DNA of 64,000 nucleotides from Mycobacterium sp. DL592 (GCF_011694515.1 NZ_CP050192.1:2973301-3037300), one strand, 5' to 3'. Positions 20,838-32,100 are shown, counted from the stretch's first letter. Notes: generated by a model from the letters alone, not told the origin. Made by a program: numbers and translations.

Positions 20838-21664
20838 GCCCGGCGCAGCTGGCCGAGCTCGTCGAACGCCTGCGACCAGCCGAGCAGCCGATCGGTGGCT
20901 CCTGAGAGCTCGTTGCGGTAGCGCTGCGCCGACATCGGCGAGCTCGACATCGAACCGGAGTTCGCCGCTGAGACCAGTTGAGCTGCGGCGGTCACCATCT
21001 CGTTGTACTGGCGCACCCCGGTGTTGAGCTGGGCGGTGAACGCGTTGATCGTCGGCGCCAGATACTCCCGCGAGTTCGGCGTCTCGAGCGCAGCGCGTTC
21101 CATCGACACCACCTCGGCCGCGGTGGCGGCCATGGTCGCCGCGCTGTGGTTGGCTGCGGCGGTCAGCTCACGAATCTCCTCGGGCGGCAACATGTTTCCG
21201 CGCTGCAACACACCGAGCAGGGAATGCAGGCCGCGCTCGGAAGCGCCCAGTGCCGACATCGACGGCCGCGCCGCCGAGCCGTGCGGCGGCATCCGGCGGC
21301 CGCTGAGCGCCCGTTGCGGCGGCAGCGGTTCACGACGCAGGAACCGATAGCGCAACAGGAACAGAGTGGCCGGCGCGGCCGCGCCCGCCGCGATCACCCC
21401 GGTGATCAACAACGCCCACACCGGGGTGTTCCACGTGGCCAGCAGGCCGGTGACGAAGATCCACAACGCTGTGGCAAAGGTGAAGAAAAGGCCGAAGCGC
21501 AACGCCCACCGACGCTTGCGCAGCAGCCGCGCGCGGGGATCGGCGGCGGCACTGAGCTTCTGTGCCGCCACATCGGCGTACTCGCTGGCGGTGTCGATCC
21601 CCCGCTGCAGCGTCGAACGCCATTGCCGCGAGAAGAAGCCCGGCTTGTCGGGTGTGACCGCCAT
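20834..21664 (-). CDS. pspM: Envelope-stress membrane protein PspM (Rv2743c-like)
   Basis: 276 residues: amphipathic N-terminus, two adjacent membrane helices (about 55-105, LRFGLFFTFATALWIFVTG and the next), then a long soluble helical tail. It corresponds to Rv2743c (PspM), the membrane partner of PspA in the mycobacterial Psp system. It follows pspA by 15 bases. The third M. tuberculosis partner gene (pspN, Rv2742c) is not present; the next gene is the convergent ephG. ATG 21664 follows a GGAGG-like site (GTAGGAGGCG). Confidence 0.85.
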   Translation of the reverse strand: MAVTPDKPGFFSRQWRSTLQRGIDTASEYADVAAQKLSAAADPRARLLRKRRWALRFGLFFTFATALWIFVTGLLATWNTPVWALLITGVIAAGAAAPATLFLLRYRFLRREPLPPQRALSGRRMPPHGSAARPSMSALGASERGLHSLLGVLQRGNMLPPEEIRELTAAANHSAATMAATAAEVVSMERAALETPNSREYLAPTINAFTAQLNTGVRQYNEMVTAAAQLVSAANSGSMSSSPMSAQRYRNELSGATDRLLGWSQAFDELGQLRRA

Positions 21665-21679
21665 CGAGAAGTTCGCCTC

Positions 21680-22489
21680 CTACTGGCCGAGGGGTTTTTC
21701 GGGTTCGGGGGTGCTGGCCGGGGTCGCCGGGGTCGCCGGTGCGGCGGCACCCCCAGCCGGTAGCGCGTCGCCGCGCATCGACGCCCGGATCTGTTCGAGC
21801 CGGGAGTGTCCGGCCATCTGCACGCTGGCCTGCTGGACTTCGAGCATCCGGCCTTGGACGGAGTTCTGGGCCAATTCGGCCTCGCCCATCGCGTTGGCGT
21901 AGCGACGTTCGATCTTGTCGCGCACCTCGTCGAGGCTGGGGGTGTTGCCGGGGGCGGCGATCTCGCTCATCGACCGCAGCGATGCACTGACCTGCTCCTG
22001 CATCTTTGCCTGCTCGAGCTGGCTGAGCAGCTTGGTGCGCTCGGCGATCTTGGTCTGCAGCATCATGGCGTTCTGCTCGACGGCCTTCTTGGCCTGGGCG
22101 GCTGCCTGCAGCGCCTGGTCGTGCAGGGTTTTGAGGTCTTCGACGCTCTGCTCGGCGGTGACCAGCTGCGCCGCGAACGCCTCGGCGGCATTGTTGTACT
22201 CGGTGGCCTTGGCGGCATCACCGGCGGCGACGGCCTGATCGGCCAGGGTCAGCGCCTGACGGACGTTGACCTGGAGCTTCTCGATGTCGGCGAGTTGACG
22301 GTTGAGCCGCATTTCCAGCTGACGCTGGTTGCCGATCACCTGGGCGGCCTGCTGGGTCAGCGCCTGGTGGGTACGTTGCGCCTCCTCGATGGCCTGCTGG
22401 ATCTGCACCTTGGGATCGGCGTACTCGTCAACCTTGGAGTTGAAGAGCGCCATCAGGTACTTCCACGCCTTGACGAACGGATTGGCCAT
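21680..22489 (-). CDS. pspA: Phage-shock protein PspA / 35-kDa antigen
   Basis: PspA/IM30 (ESCRT-III-related) coiled-coil protein, 269 residues, that binds stressed cytoplasmic membrane. N-terminal amphipathic helix ([16 protein letters not shown]) and a long coiled coil with [20 protein letters not shown] are typical; a proline/alanine-rich tail (about 245-269) is the mycobacterial feature. ATG 22489 has GGCGGAG upstream. It lies 107 bases below clgR, as in the ClgR-PspA-PspM operon of M. tuberculosis. Confidence 0.93.
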   Translation of the reverse strand: MANPFVKAWKYLMALFNSKVDEYADPKVQIQQAIEEAQRTHQALTQQAAQVIGNQRQLEMRLNRQLADIEKLQVNVRQALTLADQAVAAGDAAKATEYNNAAEAFAAQLVTAEQSVEDLKTLHDQALQAAAQAKKAVEQNAMMLQTKIAERTKLLSQLEQAKMQEQVSASLRSMSEIAAPGNTPSLDEVRDKIERRYANAMGEAELAQNSVQGRMLEVQQASVQMAGHSRLEQIRASMRGDALPAGGAAAPATPATPASTPEPEKPLGQ

Positions 22490-22596
22490 CAGTTAGCTCC
22501 GCCTTCGTATTGAGTGCCGTAAACGGTGATCGTTGCCCAATTTATCGGTTCGCGATGTCCGACCACACCCTTACAGCATGTCGGCAGGTCAACAGA

Positions 22597-22929
22597 TCAG
22601 GCAACAGCCATCGCAACGGGGTGCGGAATGACCACCTTGGTACCCACCTCGACGACGGGCTCGTTCGGCACGGCGGTCAGCGTGGCGATCCGCTCGCGGA
22701 CGGCCATCTTCTGTCCGGCGTCGGTCAACACCCGCGACAGCGGGACGTCAAGCGCACTGCAGATGGCACCCAGCAGCTCACTGGAGGCCTCCTTGCGGCC
22801 GCGTTCCACCTCGGAGAGATAGCCGAGGCTGACTCGTGCCGTATCGGACACCTCGCGAAGGGTGCGTCCCTGCGAGGTCCGGGCATCGCGCAGCACGTCA
22901 CCGACCACCTCGCGCAGCAATACCGCCAT
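22597..22929 (-). CDS. clgR: Transcription activator ClgR
   Basis: XRE-family regulator, 110 residues, that activates clp protease genes and, in mycobacteria, the psp operon. The HTH is [20 protein letters not shown]. The start is ATG 22929 ([11 protein letters not shown]), which has a GGAGGAGG site about 10 bases upstream; an ATG at 22947 would lack one. The C-terminus is VAMAVA, resembling an ssrA-like Ala-rich degron; ClgR is a known Clp substrate in actinobacteria. First gene of the operon, below a SigE-type promoter. Confidence 0.93.
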   Translation of the reverse strand: MAVLLREVVGDVLRDARTSQGRTLREVSDTARVSLGYLSEVERGRKEASSELLGAICSALDVPLSRVLTDAGQKMAVRERIATLTAVPNEPVVEVGTKVVIPHPVAMAVA

Positions 22930-22966
22930 CAGGCTGTCCTCCTCCATCAGTAGCAGCCATCACTGA

Positions 22967-22993
22967 AACGTCAGGCGGGTTCCATTTGGTTCC
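22967..22993 (-). promoter_or_regulatory. SigE-type promoter of clgR-pspA-pspM
   Basis: Minus-strand GGAAC (22993-22989), 18-base spacer, CGTT (22970-22967), matching the mycobacterial SigE consensus GGAAC-N16-19-CGTT. It lies about 40 bases upstream of the clgR ATG and fits the known SigE control of the Psp genes. Confidence 0.8.
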
Positions 22994-23024
22994 CGATCGC
23001 GCCGAACGGGCGATGTCGGCCAGG

Positions 23025-23630
23025 TCAGCGGCCTGCGGACCGGGCCCGCGAGTCCCTGGCCGCCGAGACGACGTAGTCGACGCCGGTGGCGACGGTCAGC
23101 ACGATCGCCGCCCACATCACCACCCAGGCCACGGTCAGCCACGCGGGCGGCCAGTTGTGCAGCGGCAGCACGAACAACCCGATCGCGACCGCCTGGACCA
23201 GGGTTTTCAGCTTGCCGCCGCGGCTGGCCGGGATCACCCCGCGGCGTAGCACCGCGAACCGCAGCAGCGTGATTCCGATCTCACGGACCAGGATCACGAT
23301 GGTCACCCACCACGGCAGGTCGCCGAGCATCGACAGCCCGATCAGCGCGGCGCCGATGAGCATCTTGTCGGCGATCGGGTCGGCCAGTTTGCCGAATTCG
23401 GTGACCAGTCCGTAGGCCCGGGCCAGCGAACCGTCGAGGCGATCAGTGATCACCGCGACCGCGAAAATCGCGAATGCGGTTATCCGACTGGATGATTCGT
23501 GTCCGTCACCGGCGAACAGGAAGAGCAGGAAGACCGGGACCAGGACGAGCCTGATACCGGTCAGGAAATTGGCGAGGTTGGCGACTCGTACACGCGGGAC
23601 CGCTGGACCGCTTGGGGTTTGTCCCGACAC
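23025..23630 (-). CDS. pgsA: CDP-diacylglycerol-glycerol-3-phosphate phosphatidyltransferase
   Basis: Membrane enzyme of phospholipid synthesis (PgsA3/Rv2746c position). The CDP-alcohol phosphatidyltransferase signature is present: DRLDGSLAR, followed by GLVTEFGKLADPIADK, giving D-G-x2-A-R-x8-G-x3-D-x3-D. 201 residues with about six helices. The start is GTG 23630 (VSGQTPSG); the open frame up to 23780 would run through the divergent argA promoter and is rejected. TATTGT lies seven bases before the GTG, so a leaderless mRNA is likely. Confidence 0.9.
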   Translation of the reverse strand: MSGQTPSGPAVPRVRVANLANFLTGIRLVLVPVFLLFLFAGDGHESSSRITAFAIFAVAVITDRLDGSLARAYGLVTEFGKLADPIADKMLIGAALIGLSMLGDLPWWVTIVILVREIGITLLRFAVLRRGVIPASRGGKLKTLVQAVAIGLFVLPLHNWPPAWLTVAWVVMWAAIVLTVATGVDYVVSAARDSRARSAGR

Positions 23631-23637
23631 GACGATC

Positions 23638-23643
23638 ACAATA
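23638..23643 (-). promoter_or_regulatory. -10 box TATTGT of pgsA
   Basis: Minus-strand TATTGT seven bases before GTG 23630; leaderless start. It shares a 55-base intergenic region with the argA promoter. Confidence 0.6.
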
Positions 23644-23673
23644 TCGGTTGGCAGTCGGACCTCCCGCGCCCGA

Positions 23674-23679
23674 TACTCT
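23674..23679 (+). promoter_or_regulatory. -10 box TACTCT of argA
   Basis: TACTCT, six bases, then GTG 23686; the predicted start is on the GTG itself. Confidence 0.6.
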
Positions 23680-23685
23680 GCACCC

Positions 23686-24210
23686 GTGAGCGAGTGGCCC
23701 GAACAGACCAGCACCACGACCCTTGTGGTGCGTCGTGCCCGCACCTCCGACGTCCCCGACATTAAGCGCCTCGTCGACACCTACGCCGGCAAGATCCTGC
23801 TGGAGAAGAACCTGGTCACGCTGTACGAGGCGGTCCAGGAGTTCTGGGTCGCCGAGTTCGCCGGCGAGGTCGTCGGCTGCGGCGCCCTGCACGTGCTGTG
23901 GGCAGATCTGGGCGAGGTTCGCACTGTCGCCGTCGACCCCAAGGTCAAGGGCACCGGTGTCGGGCACGCGATCGTGCGGCGCCTGCTCGAGGTCGCCCGT
24001 GAGCTCGAGCTGCAGCGGCTGTTCGTACTGACCTTCGAGACCGAGTTCTTCGGGCGGCACGGGTTCAGCGAGATCGAGGGCACGCCCGTCACGGCCGAGG
24101 TCTACGAGGAGATGTGCCGCTCGTATGACATCGGTGTCGCGGAGTTCCTCGACCTGTCGTATGTGAAGCCGAACATTCTCGGCAACACGCGGATGCTGTT
24201 GATCCTCTAG
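23686..24210 (+). CDS. argA: Amino-acid N-acetyltransferase (GNAT), ArgA/Rv2747-like
   Basis: 174-residue GNAT protein; the acetyl-CoA segment VDPKVKGTGVGHAIVRRLLE is clear, and AGKILLEKNLVTLYEAVQEF is typical of the short actinobacterial N-acetylglutamate synthase (Rv2747), first enzyme of arginine synthesis. GTG 23686 gives a leaderless mRNA from TACTCT. Divergent from pgsA. Confidence 0.9.
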   Translation: MSEWPEQTSTTTLVVRRARTSDVPDIKRLVDTYAGKILLEKNLVTLYEAVQEFWVAEFAGEVVGCGALHVLWADLGEVRTVAVDPKVKGTGVGHAIVRRLLEVARELELQRLFVLTFETEFFGRHGFSEIEGTPVTAEVYEEMCRSYDIGVAEFLDLSYVKPNILGNTRMLLIL

Positions 24211-24214
24211 AAAC

Positions 24215-24279
24215 TCATTGAGTGAGCGTCGACGCAGCGATCGGTCAGGCTTTCGCAGTCTTCAACGCTCACTGAATGA
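24215..24279. repeat. Inverted repeat upstream of the nuclease-like gene
   Basis: Arms TCATTGAGTGAGCGT (24215-24229) and ACGCTCACTGAATGA (24265-24279), 14 of 15 positions complementary, loop of 35 bases. The arms share the ATTGAGTG core with the repeat on the other side of the gene. The left arm is five bases after the argA stop; no T-run follows. Confidence 0.75.
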
Positions 24280-24332
24280 TGTTGTGGATAGCCGACAGCG
24301 GGCACGTGAGTCGGCTGGCAGCGTTGGGCGGC

Positions 24333-25181
24333 ATGACGCGGGTGTTCGTCGGCACTGAGGCGTTGGCGGCTGGGCGAGTAAACCGCTATCAGCTCGCCAA
24401 CACCCATCAGCGCCTGTTCCCGGATGTTTACGCCCCGCGCGGAGCCCTGACACTTCTGGACCGCACCGAAGCGGCCTGGCTGTGGTCGGGGCGGCAGGCG
24501 ACGGTCACCGGCCGCGCAGCAGCGGCGCTGCACGGTGCACGATGGGTTGATCCTGACACTCCCATCGAGCTCAACTTCACCAACAATCGCTGCCCGCGCG
24601 GGATTGTCACCCGCCGCGAGACACTGCTGGCCGCCGAACTCACGCACCGCGGCGGCTTACCCGTCACAACGATCACCCGAACGGCATTCGATCTCGCGCG
24701 GCGGGCTACCGGCCGCCGCGGCATCGCGGACCTGGACGCGCTGGCCAACGCAACCCGCTTCCGGGACAGCGATGTCCTCGAGATCGCTGACGCGCACCCC
24801 CATCTACGAGGCGTCCGGCGACTGCCTTCCATGCTGTCGGCCGTCGACGCCGGCGCGCAGTCACCACAGGAGACATACCTGCGGCTTGACCTCGTCGCCG
24901 CGGGCTTCCCCCGGCCGAGCACACAGATCCCCGTCCTGCGACCGTGCGGTCGCCGATACTTTCTGGACATGGGGTGGCCAGACATCAAGGTGGCCGTCGA
25001 GTACGACGGTGAGCACCACCGCACCAGTCGGACCGCCTACACCATCGATGTGGAGCGACACGACTACCTGATGTCGATCGGTTGGATCGTGGTGCGTGTG
25101 CTGGCCGATCACCGCCGTGCAGACGTCATCAGCCGCGTGCAGCGGGCGTGGGACGCCCGGTCGACCAGAGCCGCAAGTTGA
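24333..25181 (+). CDS. DUF559/AbiEi-like protein with restriction-endonuclease-like C-terminus
   Basis: About 282 residues. The N-terminal half (VFVGTEALAAGRVNRYQL to the GRAAAALHGARW segment) resembles the winged-helix AbiEi-like proteins frequent in mycobacteria. The C-terminal half resembles a Vsr/DUF559 nuclease fold: ETYLRLDLVAAGFP, YFLDMGWPDIKVAVEYDGEHH and HDYLMSIGWIVVRV, with the D and E-Y-D residues in candidate metal positions. Start ATG 24333 (MTRVFVGTEA) agrees with typical family N-termini; ATG 24276 is also in frame. It interrupts the argA-ftsK synteny, and inverted repeats lie on both sides. Function unknown. Confidence 0.75.
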   Translation: MTRVFVGTEALAAGRVNRYQLANTHQRLFPDVYAPRGALTLLDRTEAAWLWSGRQATVTGRAAAALHGARWVDPDTPIELNFTNNRCPRGIVTRRETLLAAELTHRGGLPVTTITRTAFDLARRATGRRGIADLDALANATRFRDSDVLEIADAHPHLRGVRRLPSMLSAVDAGAQSPQETYLRLDLVAAGFPRPSTQIPVLRPCGRRYFLDMGWPDIKVAVEYDGEHHRTSRTAYTIDVERHDYLMSIGWIVVRVLADHRRADVISRVQRAWDARSTRAAS

Positions 25182-25236
25182 TTGAGTGCTCACGTGGCAT
25201 TCCGTACTGCGATGTGCGACGTGAGCGCTCAATCAA
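25178..25236. repeat. Inverted repeat between the nuclease-like gene and ftsK
   Basis: Arms TTGATTGAGTGCTCACGT (25178-25195) and ACGTGAGCGCTCAATCAA (25219-25236), 17 of 18 complementary, loop of 23 bases. It spans the stop of the nuclease-like gene and ends four bases before the ftsK stop, so it may act as a bidirectional terminator, or as an element end. Confidence 0.8.
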
Positions 25237-25239
25237 CCT

Positions 25240-27768
<2,529 letters not shown>

Positions 27769-27775
27769 ATTCGCA

Positions 27776-27781
27776 AGACTA
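27776..27781 (-). promoter_or_regulatory. -10 box TAGTCT of ftsK
   Basis: Minus-strand TAGTCT seven bases before ATG 27768, predicting a leaderless mRNA. Three direct repeats lie just upstream (27786-27810), where a -35 box would be. Confidence 0.5.
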
Positions 27782-27785
27782 GTCG

Positions 27786-27810
27786 CATCTGCCTCATCTG
27801 CACCATCTGC
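27786..27810. repeat. Three CATCTGC direct repeats upstream of ftsK
   Basis: CATCTGC at 27786, 27795 and 27804, with exact nine-base periodicity, immediately upstream of the ftsK -10 box. Possibly a regulator site, possibly slippage. Confidence 0.6.
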
Positions 27811-27958
27811 AACACGAATTTCCTGGCGGCTGTTGCCAACCTGCGACCAAGCGGGGTTTGGGCGCGCTTATCGCCGCTGAGCGGTCAAAACCGCGCCCGA
27901 AGCCGAGCAAGTTATTGTAAGCGGCGTCACAGCCAATCTCAGCGAGGAGCGCCCCCCG

Positions 27959-28273
27959 ATGCCCGTGGTCGTCGTTGCCAGTTTCACCGCCAAGCCCGAG
28001 TCCGTGGACGCCGTGCGCGAATCCTGCAAGAAGGCCATTGCCGCGGTCCACGACGAGCCCGGCTGCCAGCTGTACTCGCTGCACGAAACCGACCGGACCT
28101 TCGTGTTCGTCGAGCAGTGGGCCGACGAGGATGCCCTCAAGACGCACAGCACCGCACCCGCCATCGGCGCCCTGTTCGGCGAGATCGGCGAGCACCTCGA
28201 CGGCGCCCCCGACATCAAGGTGCTCACCCCCGTGGTCGCAGGCGACCCGGCCAAGGGTCAGCTGCGGGCCTGA
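27959..28273 (+). CDS. ABM-domain protein (Rv2749-like)
   Basis: A 104-residue ferredoxin-fold antibiotic-biosynthesis-monooxygenase (ABM) protein: [16 protein letters not shown], the central H-E-T-D and F-V-E-Q-W residues, and the C-terminal helix typical of the YgiN type. Such proteins oxidise quinone-like substrates or degrade heme; no specific substrate is evident here. GCGAGGAGCG precedes the ATG. The next gene starts two bases after its stop, so the two form an operon as in Rv2749-Rv2750. Confidence 0.85.
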   Translation: MPVVVVASFTAKPESVDAVRESCKKAIAAVHDEPGCQLYSLHETDRTFVFVEQWADEDALKTHSTAPAIGALFGEIGEHLDGAPDIKVLTPVVAGDPAKGQLRA

Positions 28274-28275
28274 CC

Positions 28276-29091
28276 ATGGGTGAACTCGACGGCAAGGTCG
28301 CGTTCATCACCGGCGCGGCCCGCGGTCAGGGCCGCGCGCATGCGGTCAAGCTGGCCTCGGAAGGCGCCAGCATCATCGCGGTCGACCTGTGCGATCAGAT
28401 CGCCAGCGTGCCCTACCCGCTGGCCACCGCCGAGGACATGGCCGCCACGGTCAAACTCGTCGAGGACACCGGTGCGCGCATCGTCGCCCGCGAGGCCGAT
28501 GTCCGCGACCGGGCCGCACTCAAAGCGGCTCTCAAAGAGGGCATCGCCGAACTGGGCCGCCTGGACATCGTGATCGCCAACGCCGGCATCGCCCCGATGG
28601 CCGATGAATCCGCCTGGCAGGACGTCATCGACGTGAACCTGACCGGCGTCTATCACACCGTCGACGTGGCGATGCGTCCGCTGATCAAGCAGGGTCAGGG
28701 CGGGTCGATCGTGCTGACCAGTTCGGTGGCCGGGCTGGTCGGCATCGGCGCGCCGGTTGCCGGGTCGCTGGGCTACACGGTCGCCAAGCACGGTGTGGTC
28801 GGACTGATGCGGGCGTACGCCAATTTCCTTGCGGCCTTCAACATCCGGGTCAACTCGGTGCATCCGGCCGGCGTGAACACCCCGATGATCGACAACGAGT
28901 TCACCCGCTCCTGGCTCGACGGGCTGGCCCAGCAGAACCTCGGCGGGCCCGATATGAGCAACGCGTTGCCGGTGCAGACGTTGGAACCGGAGGACATCGC
29001 CAATGCGGTGTACTTCCTGGTTTCCGAGGCCGGGCGCTACGTCACCGGTGTCACGCTGCCGGTGGACGCGGGCTACGTCAACAAGCGCTAG
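28276..29091 (+). CDS. Mycofactocin-coupled SDR oxidoreductase (Rv2750-like)
   Basis: Short-chain dehydrogenase, 271 residues. Cofactor motif [13 protein letters not shown], and catalytic S/Y/K with Y and K in [13 protein letters not shown]. The long insert ([20 protein letters not shown]) is the hallmark of the mycofactocin-associated SDR family, which holds NAD tightly and passes electrons to mycofactocin rather than exchanging NAD. The alcohol substrate is unknown. Start ATG 28276 is two bases after the ABM gene. Confidence 0.9.
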   Translation: MGELDGKVAFITGAARGQGRAHAVKLASEGASIIAVDLCDQIASVPYPLATAEDMAATVKLVEDTGARIVAREADVRDRAALKAALKEGIAELGRLDIVIANAGIAPMADESAWQDVIDVNLTGVYHTVDVAMRPLIKQGQGGSIVLTSSVAGLVGIGAPVAGSLGYTVAKHGVVGLMRAYANFLAAFNIRVNSVHPAGVNTPMIDNEFTRSWLDGLAQQNLGGPDMSNALPVQTLEPEDIANAVYFLVSEAGRYVTGVTLPVDAGYVNKR

Positions 29092-30560
29092 ACGAAGTCG
29101 AACAGGCCGTCGCCGACCCGCACCGGCGCGCCAATGATGTCCCGCGACAACGCTTGTGCCATCACGTCGTGGTCATGGCTGCGCGCGACGGTGCGCTGCC
29201 CGTCGGCCAGGTCGACCACGATGATGGCCCGCTCGGGCTGCTGGCCCTCGAACACCACGGTGTAGGCCACGATCCGGCCCTCCCCTGTCGCGTCGACGAC
29301 GACGGGGAGGCCGGGCTCGGCTTCGGCGACCGCGTCGGTGACATCGACGGTCTCGAACGGGTTGGAACCGGCTGACGCGGCGATCACCAACGCCCCCTGC
29401 TTGCTGTAAAGCCCACTGACACAACTGATCAGGGCCGTCTGGGTATCCGGCGCAGCGAGCCGGTCAGCCGCGGCGGCGATCGCATGCAACACGTAACTGT
29501 TGAGCGGACCGCCGGCGAACGACATGCCTCCGGTCAGGGTCAGATCCCGGCCGGGCGGCACGCGCAACGCCTCCGCCCCGATGAGCACCGGTGCGGGAAA
29601 CGCGGAATACAGGTCGAGCAACGGGATCTGGGCGGTGTCCAGCCCGGTGCGGCGGGTGATCTCCTCGGCAATGATCCGCATCGACGACGGCTGGCTGAGC
29701 CGGGTCCGGCCCGACACCGGAACGACGTGGTTGGACTCCACGGCGATCAGCGGGTAGCGCCGTGCGCTGCGCGGCACACCGAGCTCGTCGGCGTAGCCCT
29801 CGGTGGTGATCAGCAGCGCGCAACCCTGGTCGACGGTCCAGGTGGTCACCATCAGCTTGGGGTACGGGAAGGCGACCATCGGGTTGGCCGGCGACGGGTC
29901 GCGCAGGTCGCTGGGACGGTAGGGCGTGCGACGGACCGCGTCGGGGTTGCCGGCGGCGATCTCGGCGAAGCGGGCGTACAGCTGGGCGAGATGGTCGCGG
30001 TGGTCCTCGACACTGATGCCGTGGCGGCTGCGCCAGAAGCTGTCGATCAGGGCGTAGTAGGCCGGGGTGGCGGCCAGCCCGGCGGCGGTCTCGGCCGGGT
30101 GGCTCATGGCCTCGTCGAAGGCCGGTGATCGCAGCGACTCGTCGGGCGTGACGCCCTCGTCCTGGACGGTGACGGCGGCCTCCTGCCCCGCGGCGGCCGA
30201 CCGGACCTTGCGGTAGTGCGCTTCGGCACCCACGACCAGGGCCAGCCGGTGGGCGCCGGTTTGGACCGCGCGGCAGGCCTCGCTGACCAGGGTGTGCTGC
30301 ATGACGCCGATGTGGGCGAGCACGGTGTGCGCGCCCGCGGCGCAGATCCGCTCGGCCACCAGGGCGGCCGGGTCGGCGTAGCGGGTCAGGCCCGCGGTGG
30401 CCCCGATCCAGTCCACCGCGCTGCCCGGGATGTCCGCGAGTGCGCCGAGGGCCGCCACGGCCATCAACTCCGCCGCCTCTTTACCGTCGCGGGGATCGGC
30501 GTCGCGCCGGCTCACCGCCTGCCAGCCGATCAGGACGGGTGTCGACGGGTCAGCAGGCAT
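29088..30560 (-). CDS. Thiolase-like acetyl-CoA acetyltransferase-family protein
   Basis: 490 residues: a thiolase fold in the SCP-x/lipid-transfer branch ([29 protein letters not shown], the segment with [33 protein letters not shown]) followed by a C-terminal OB-like domain. The nucleophilic cysteine of degradative thiolases (C-x-S-G context) is not at its usual place, so it may not be a classical thiolase. Start ATG 30560 ([14 protein letters not shown]); the open frame to 30812 is rejected because it runs over the divergent gene. Its stop overlaps the convergent SDR stop. Confidence 0.8.
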   Translation of the reverse strand: MPADPSTPVLIGWQAVSRRDADPRDGKEAAELMAVAALGALADIPGSAVDWIGATAGLTRYADPAALVAERICAAGAHTVLAHIGVMQHTLVSEACRAVQTGAHRLALVVGAEAHYRKVRSAAAGQEAAVTVQDEGVTPDESLRSPAFDEAMSHPAETAAGLAATPAYYALIDSFWRSRHGISVEDHRDHLAQLYARFAEIAAGNPDAVRRTPYRPSDLRDPSPANPMVAFPYPKLMVTTWTVDQGCALLITTEGYADELGVPRSARRYPLIAVESNHVVPVSGRTRLSQPSSMRIIAEEITRRTGLDTAQIPLLDLYSAFPAPVLIGAEALRVPPGRDLTLTGGMSFAGGPLNSYVLHAIAAAADRLAAPDTQTALISCVSGLYSKQGALVIAASAGSNPFETVDVTDAVAEAEPGLPVVVDATGEGRIVAYTVVFEGQQPERAIIVVDLADGQRTVARSHDHDVMAQALSRDIIGAPVRVGDGLFDFV

Positions 30561-30625
30561 GACGAGCTTTGTACCACCCGGCCCGGCCGACCTCTTCCGG
30601 CAGGCACGCGGGGCCCACCCGCGGA

Positions 30626-30631
30626 TAGGAT
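30626..30631 (+). promoter_or_regulatory. -10 box TAGGAT of the demethylase-type operon
   Basis: TAGGAT, nine bases, then ATG 30641: near-leaderless start for the three-gene operon 30641-33086. Confidence 0.45.
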
Positions 30632-30640
30632 CGCGGGGCG

Positions 30641-31177
30641 ATGAGTCCCAACCTGGCCCTGACCAGCGTCCCGCCGTGGGCCGTCGAGGAAGTTCGCCCA
30701 CCTGCCGACCTGTCCGGGCGATCGTGGACGGTGCTCGCGATCGGGACCGACGCCGAACCGGTCGCCCAGCAGTGGGCCGCCGAGGTCGGGTCCCACCATG
30801 CAGGCGCGGCACTTCGGATCCATCACGTCAGCGACGCCGAGGCGGCGTGTTCGGTGCTGGCCGCCGATGTGGCCGACGCCGTGGTCGGATGGCGCCTGTT
30901 GCTGGCCGGTCCGGCGCACGCGTGCCTGCGGGTACGTTCACGGGCGATCGACCTCGGGGTCGGCGATGACGAGATGACAGTCGCCACGACCGAGGTCAAC
31001 ACCCGCACGGTGTACTGCGCGCACTGCCGGCACGTCAGCACCGCCGAGATCGAGTTGACCGGCGAGCTGCCGTGTACGGGCTGTGGCCGGCGGCTGTTCG
31101 TCCACTATCACGTGTCGCGGCGAGTGGGCAGCCATCTCGGCTTCGCGACCCACGCCGACCGGGCCGACGCGCCGTGA
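30641..31177 (+). CDS. DmmA-like subunit, dimethylamine-monooxygenase family
   Basis: 178 residues. The N-terminal part recalls a flavodoxin-like or partner domain; the C-terminal part has two CxxC pairs (C126-C129 in VYCAHCRH and C145-C148 in LPCTGCGRR) that probably bind zinc or an Fe-S centre. This pattern and its position before a ferredoxin-reductase and a DUF3445 protein match the DmmA-family component of bacterial dimethylamine monooxygenase. Its stop overlaps the next start in a GTGA. The substrate may be another secondary amine. Confidence 0.75.
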   Translation: MSPNLALTSVPPWAVEEVRPPADLSGRSWTVLAIGTDAEPVAQQWAAEVGSHHAGAALRIHHVSDAEAACSVLAADVADAVVGWRLLLAGPAHACLRVRSRAIDLGVGDDEMTVATTEVNTRTVYCAHCRHVSTAEIELTGELPCTGCGRRLFVHYHVSRRVGSHLGFATHADRADAP

Positions 31178-32100
31178 CGACGATCAGTGTGCAGGTCGTC
31201 GGCATCGACGACGGTGTGCCCGGGATCCGGACGCTGACCCTGGCGCGTCCCGACCGAGCCCCGCTGCCGCCGTTCACCCCGGGCAGCCACATCGTCATCG
31301 AGTACGACGGCGGCGCGAACGCCTACTCACTGACCGGTGATACGACCGCGCCCCGCGAGTACGTCGTGTCGGTGCTGGAATGCCCGGACGGGCGGGGCGG
31401 CTCACGCTGGATCCACGCGCTGAGCCTCGGGGACGCCCTCGAAATCCGTGCGCCGCGTAGCGCGTTCGCGCCGGTGCTCGGCGCTCGGCGCCATCTGCTG
31501 ATCGCCGCCGGGATCGGCATCACCCCGATGGTGTCGCACCTGCGCAGCGCCCGGCGGTGGGGACGCGATGCACAGCTGCTCTACATCCACCGTGAGGGCC
31601 GCGGTGCCTATGTGGAGGACATCAAGTCGCTGACCGACAACGCACGGTTCTTCACCGAGCGGTCGGCGTTCCTCGCCGAACTGACGGCGACGCTGGGTGA
31701 TTCGCCGCTGGGCACGCACGCCTACATCTGCGGGCCGGCGACGTTCATCGACGACGTGGTGAACGCGGCTGCGGAGCTCGGCTGGCCGCCGAGCCGCATC
31801 CATGTCGAACACTTCGGTGGAGACCTGGCCCCCGGCGAGCCCTTCGAAGCCGAATTGATCAGCAGCGGAACCACATTCGTTGTCGACTCCGGGGTGTCGC
31901 TGCTGGAGGCACTGGAGGCGCACGGGGTCGCGGTACCGAGCATGTGCCGCCAGGGGGTCTGCGGGGAATGCCGGGTGGCGGTGCGCTCCGGTTTGCTGCT
32001 GCACCGCGACCTGTATCTGAGCGAGGCGGAGAAGGAAGCGGGGGACGCGATGATGGCCTGCGTGTCGAGGGCACACGGCCGCCTGGAGGTGGACCTGTGA
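31174..32100 (+). CDS. FMN/2Fe-2S reductase (PDR/VanB type) of N-demethylase operon
   Basis: 308 residues: an N-terminal flavin-binding barrel with S-L-T-G motif, an NAD domain (LIAAGIGITPMVSHLRSA, YICGPATF), and a C-terminal plant-type 2Fe-2S ferredoxin with ligands C258, C263, C266 and C296 (SMCRQGVCGECRV). This is the phthalate-dioxygenase-reductase/VanB order and serves as electron donor to an oxygenase, here most likely the product of the next gene. GTGA overlaps join it to both neighbours. Confidence 0.88.
   Translation: MTTISVQVVGIDDGVPGIRTLTLARPDRAPLPPFTPGSHIVIEYDGGANAYSLTGDTTAPREYVVSVLECPDGRGGSRWIHALSLGDALEIRAPRSAFAPVLGARRHLLIAAGIGITPMVSHLRSARRWGRDAQLLYIHREGRGAYVEDIKSLTDNARFFTERSAFLAELTATLGDSPLGTHAYICGPATFIDDVVNAAAELGWPPSRIHVEHFGGDLAPGEPFEAELISSGTTFVVDSGVSLLEALEAHGVAVPSMCRQGVCGECRVAVRSGLLLHRDLYLSEAEKEAGDAMMACVSRAHGRLEVDL

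Noticed and set aside
24215..25236. Insertion sequence with transposase
   Set aside because: The inverted repeats suggested an element, but the enclosed protein shows no transposase signature; it is kept only as a possible nuclease-like cassette.
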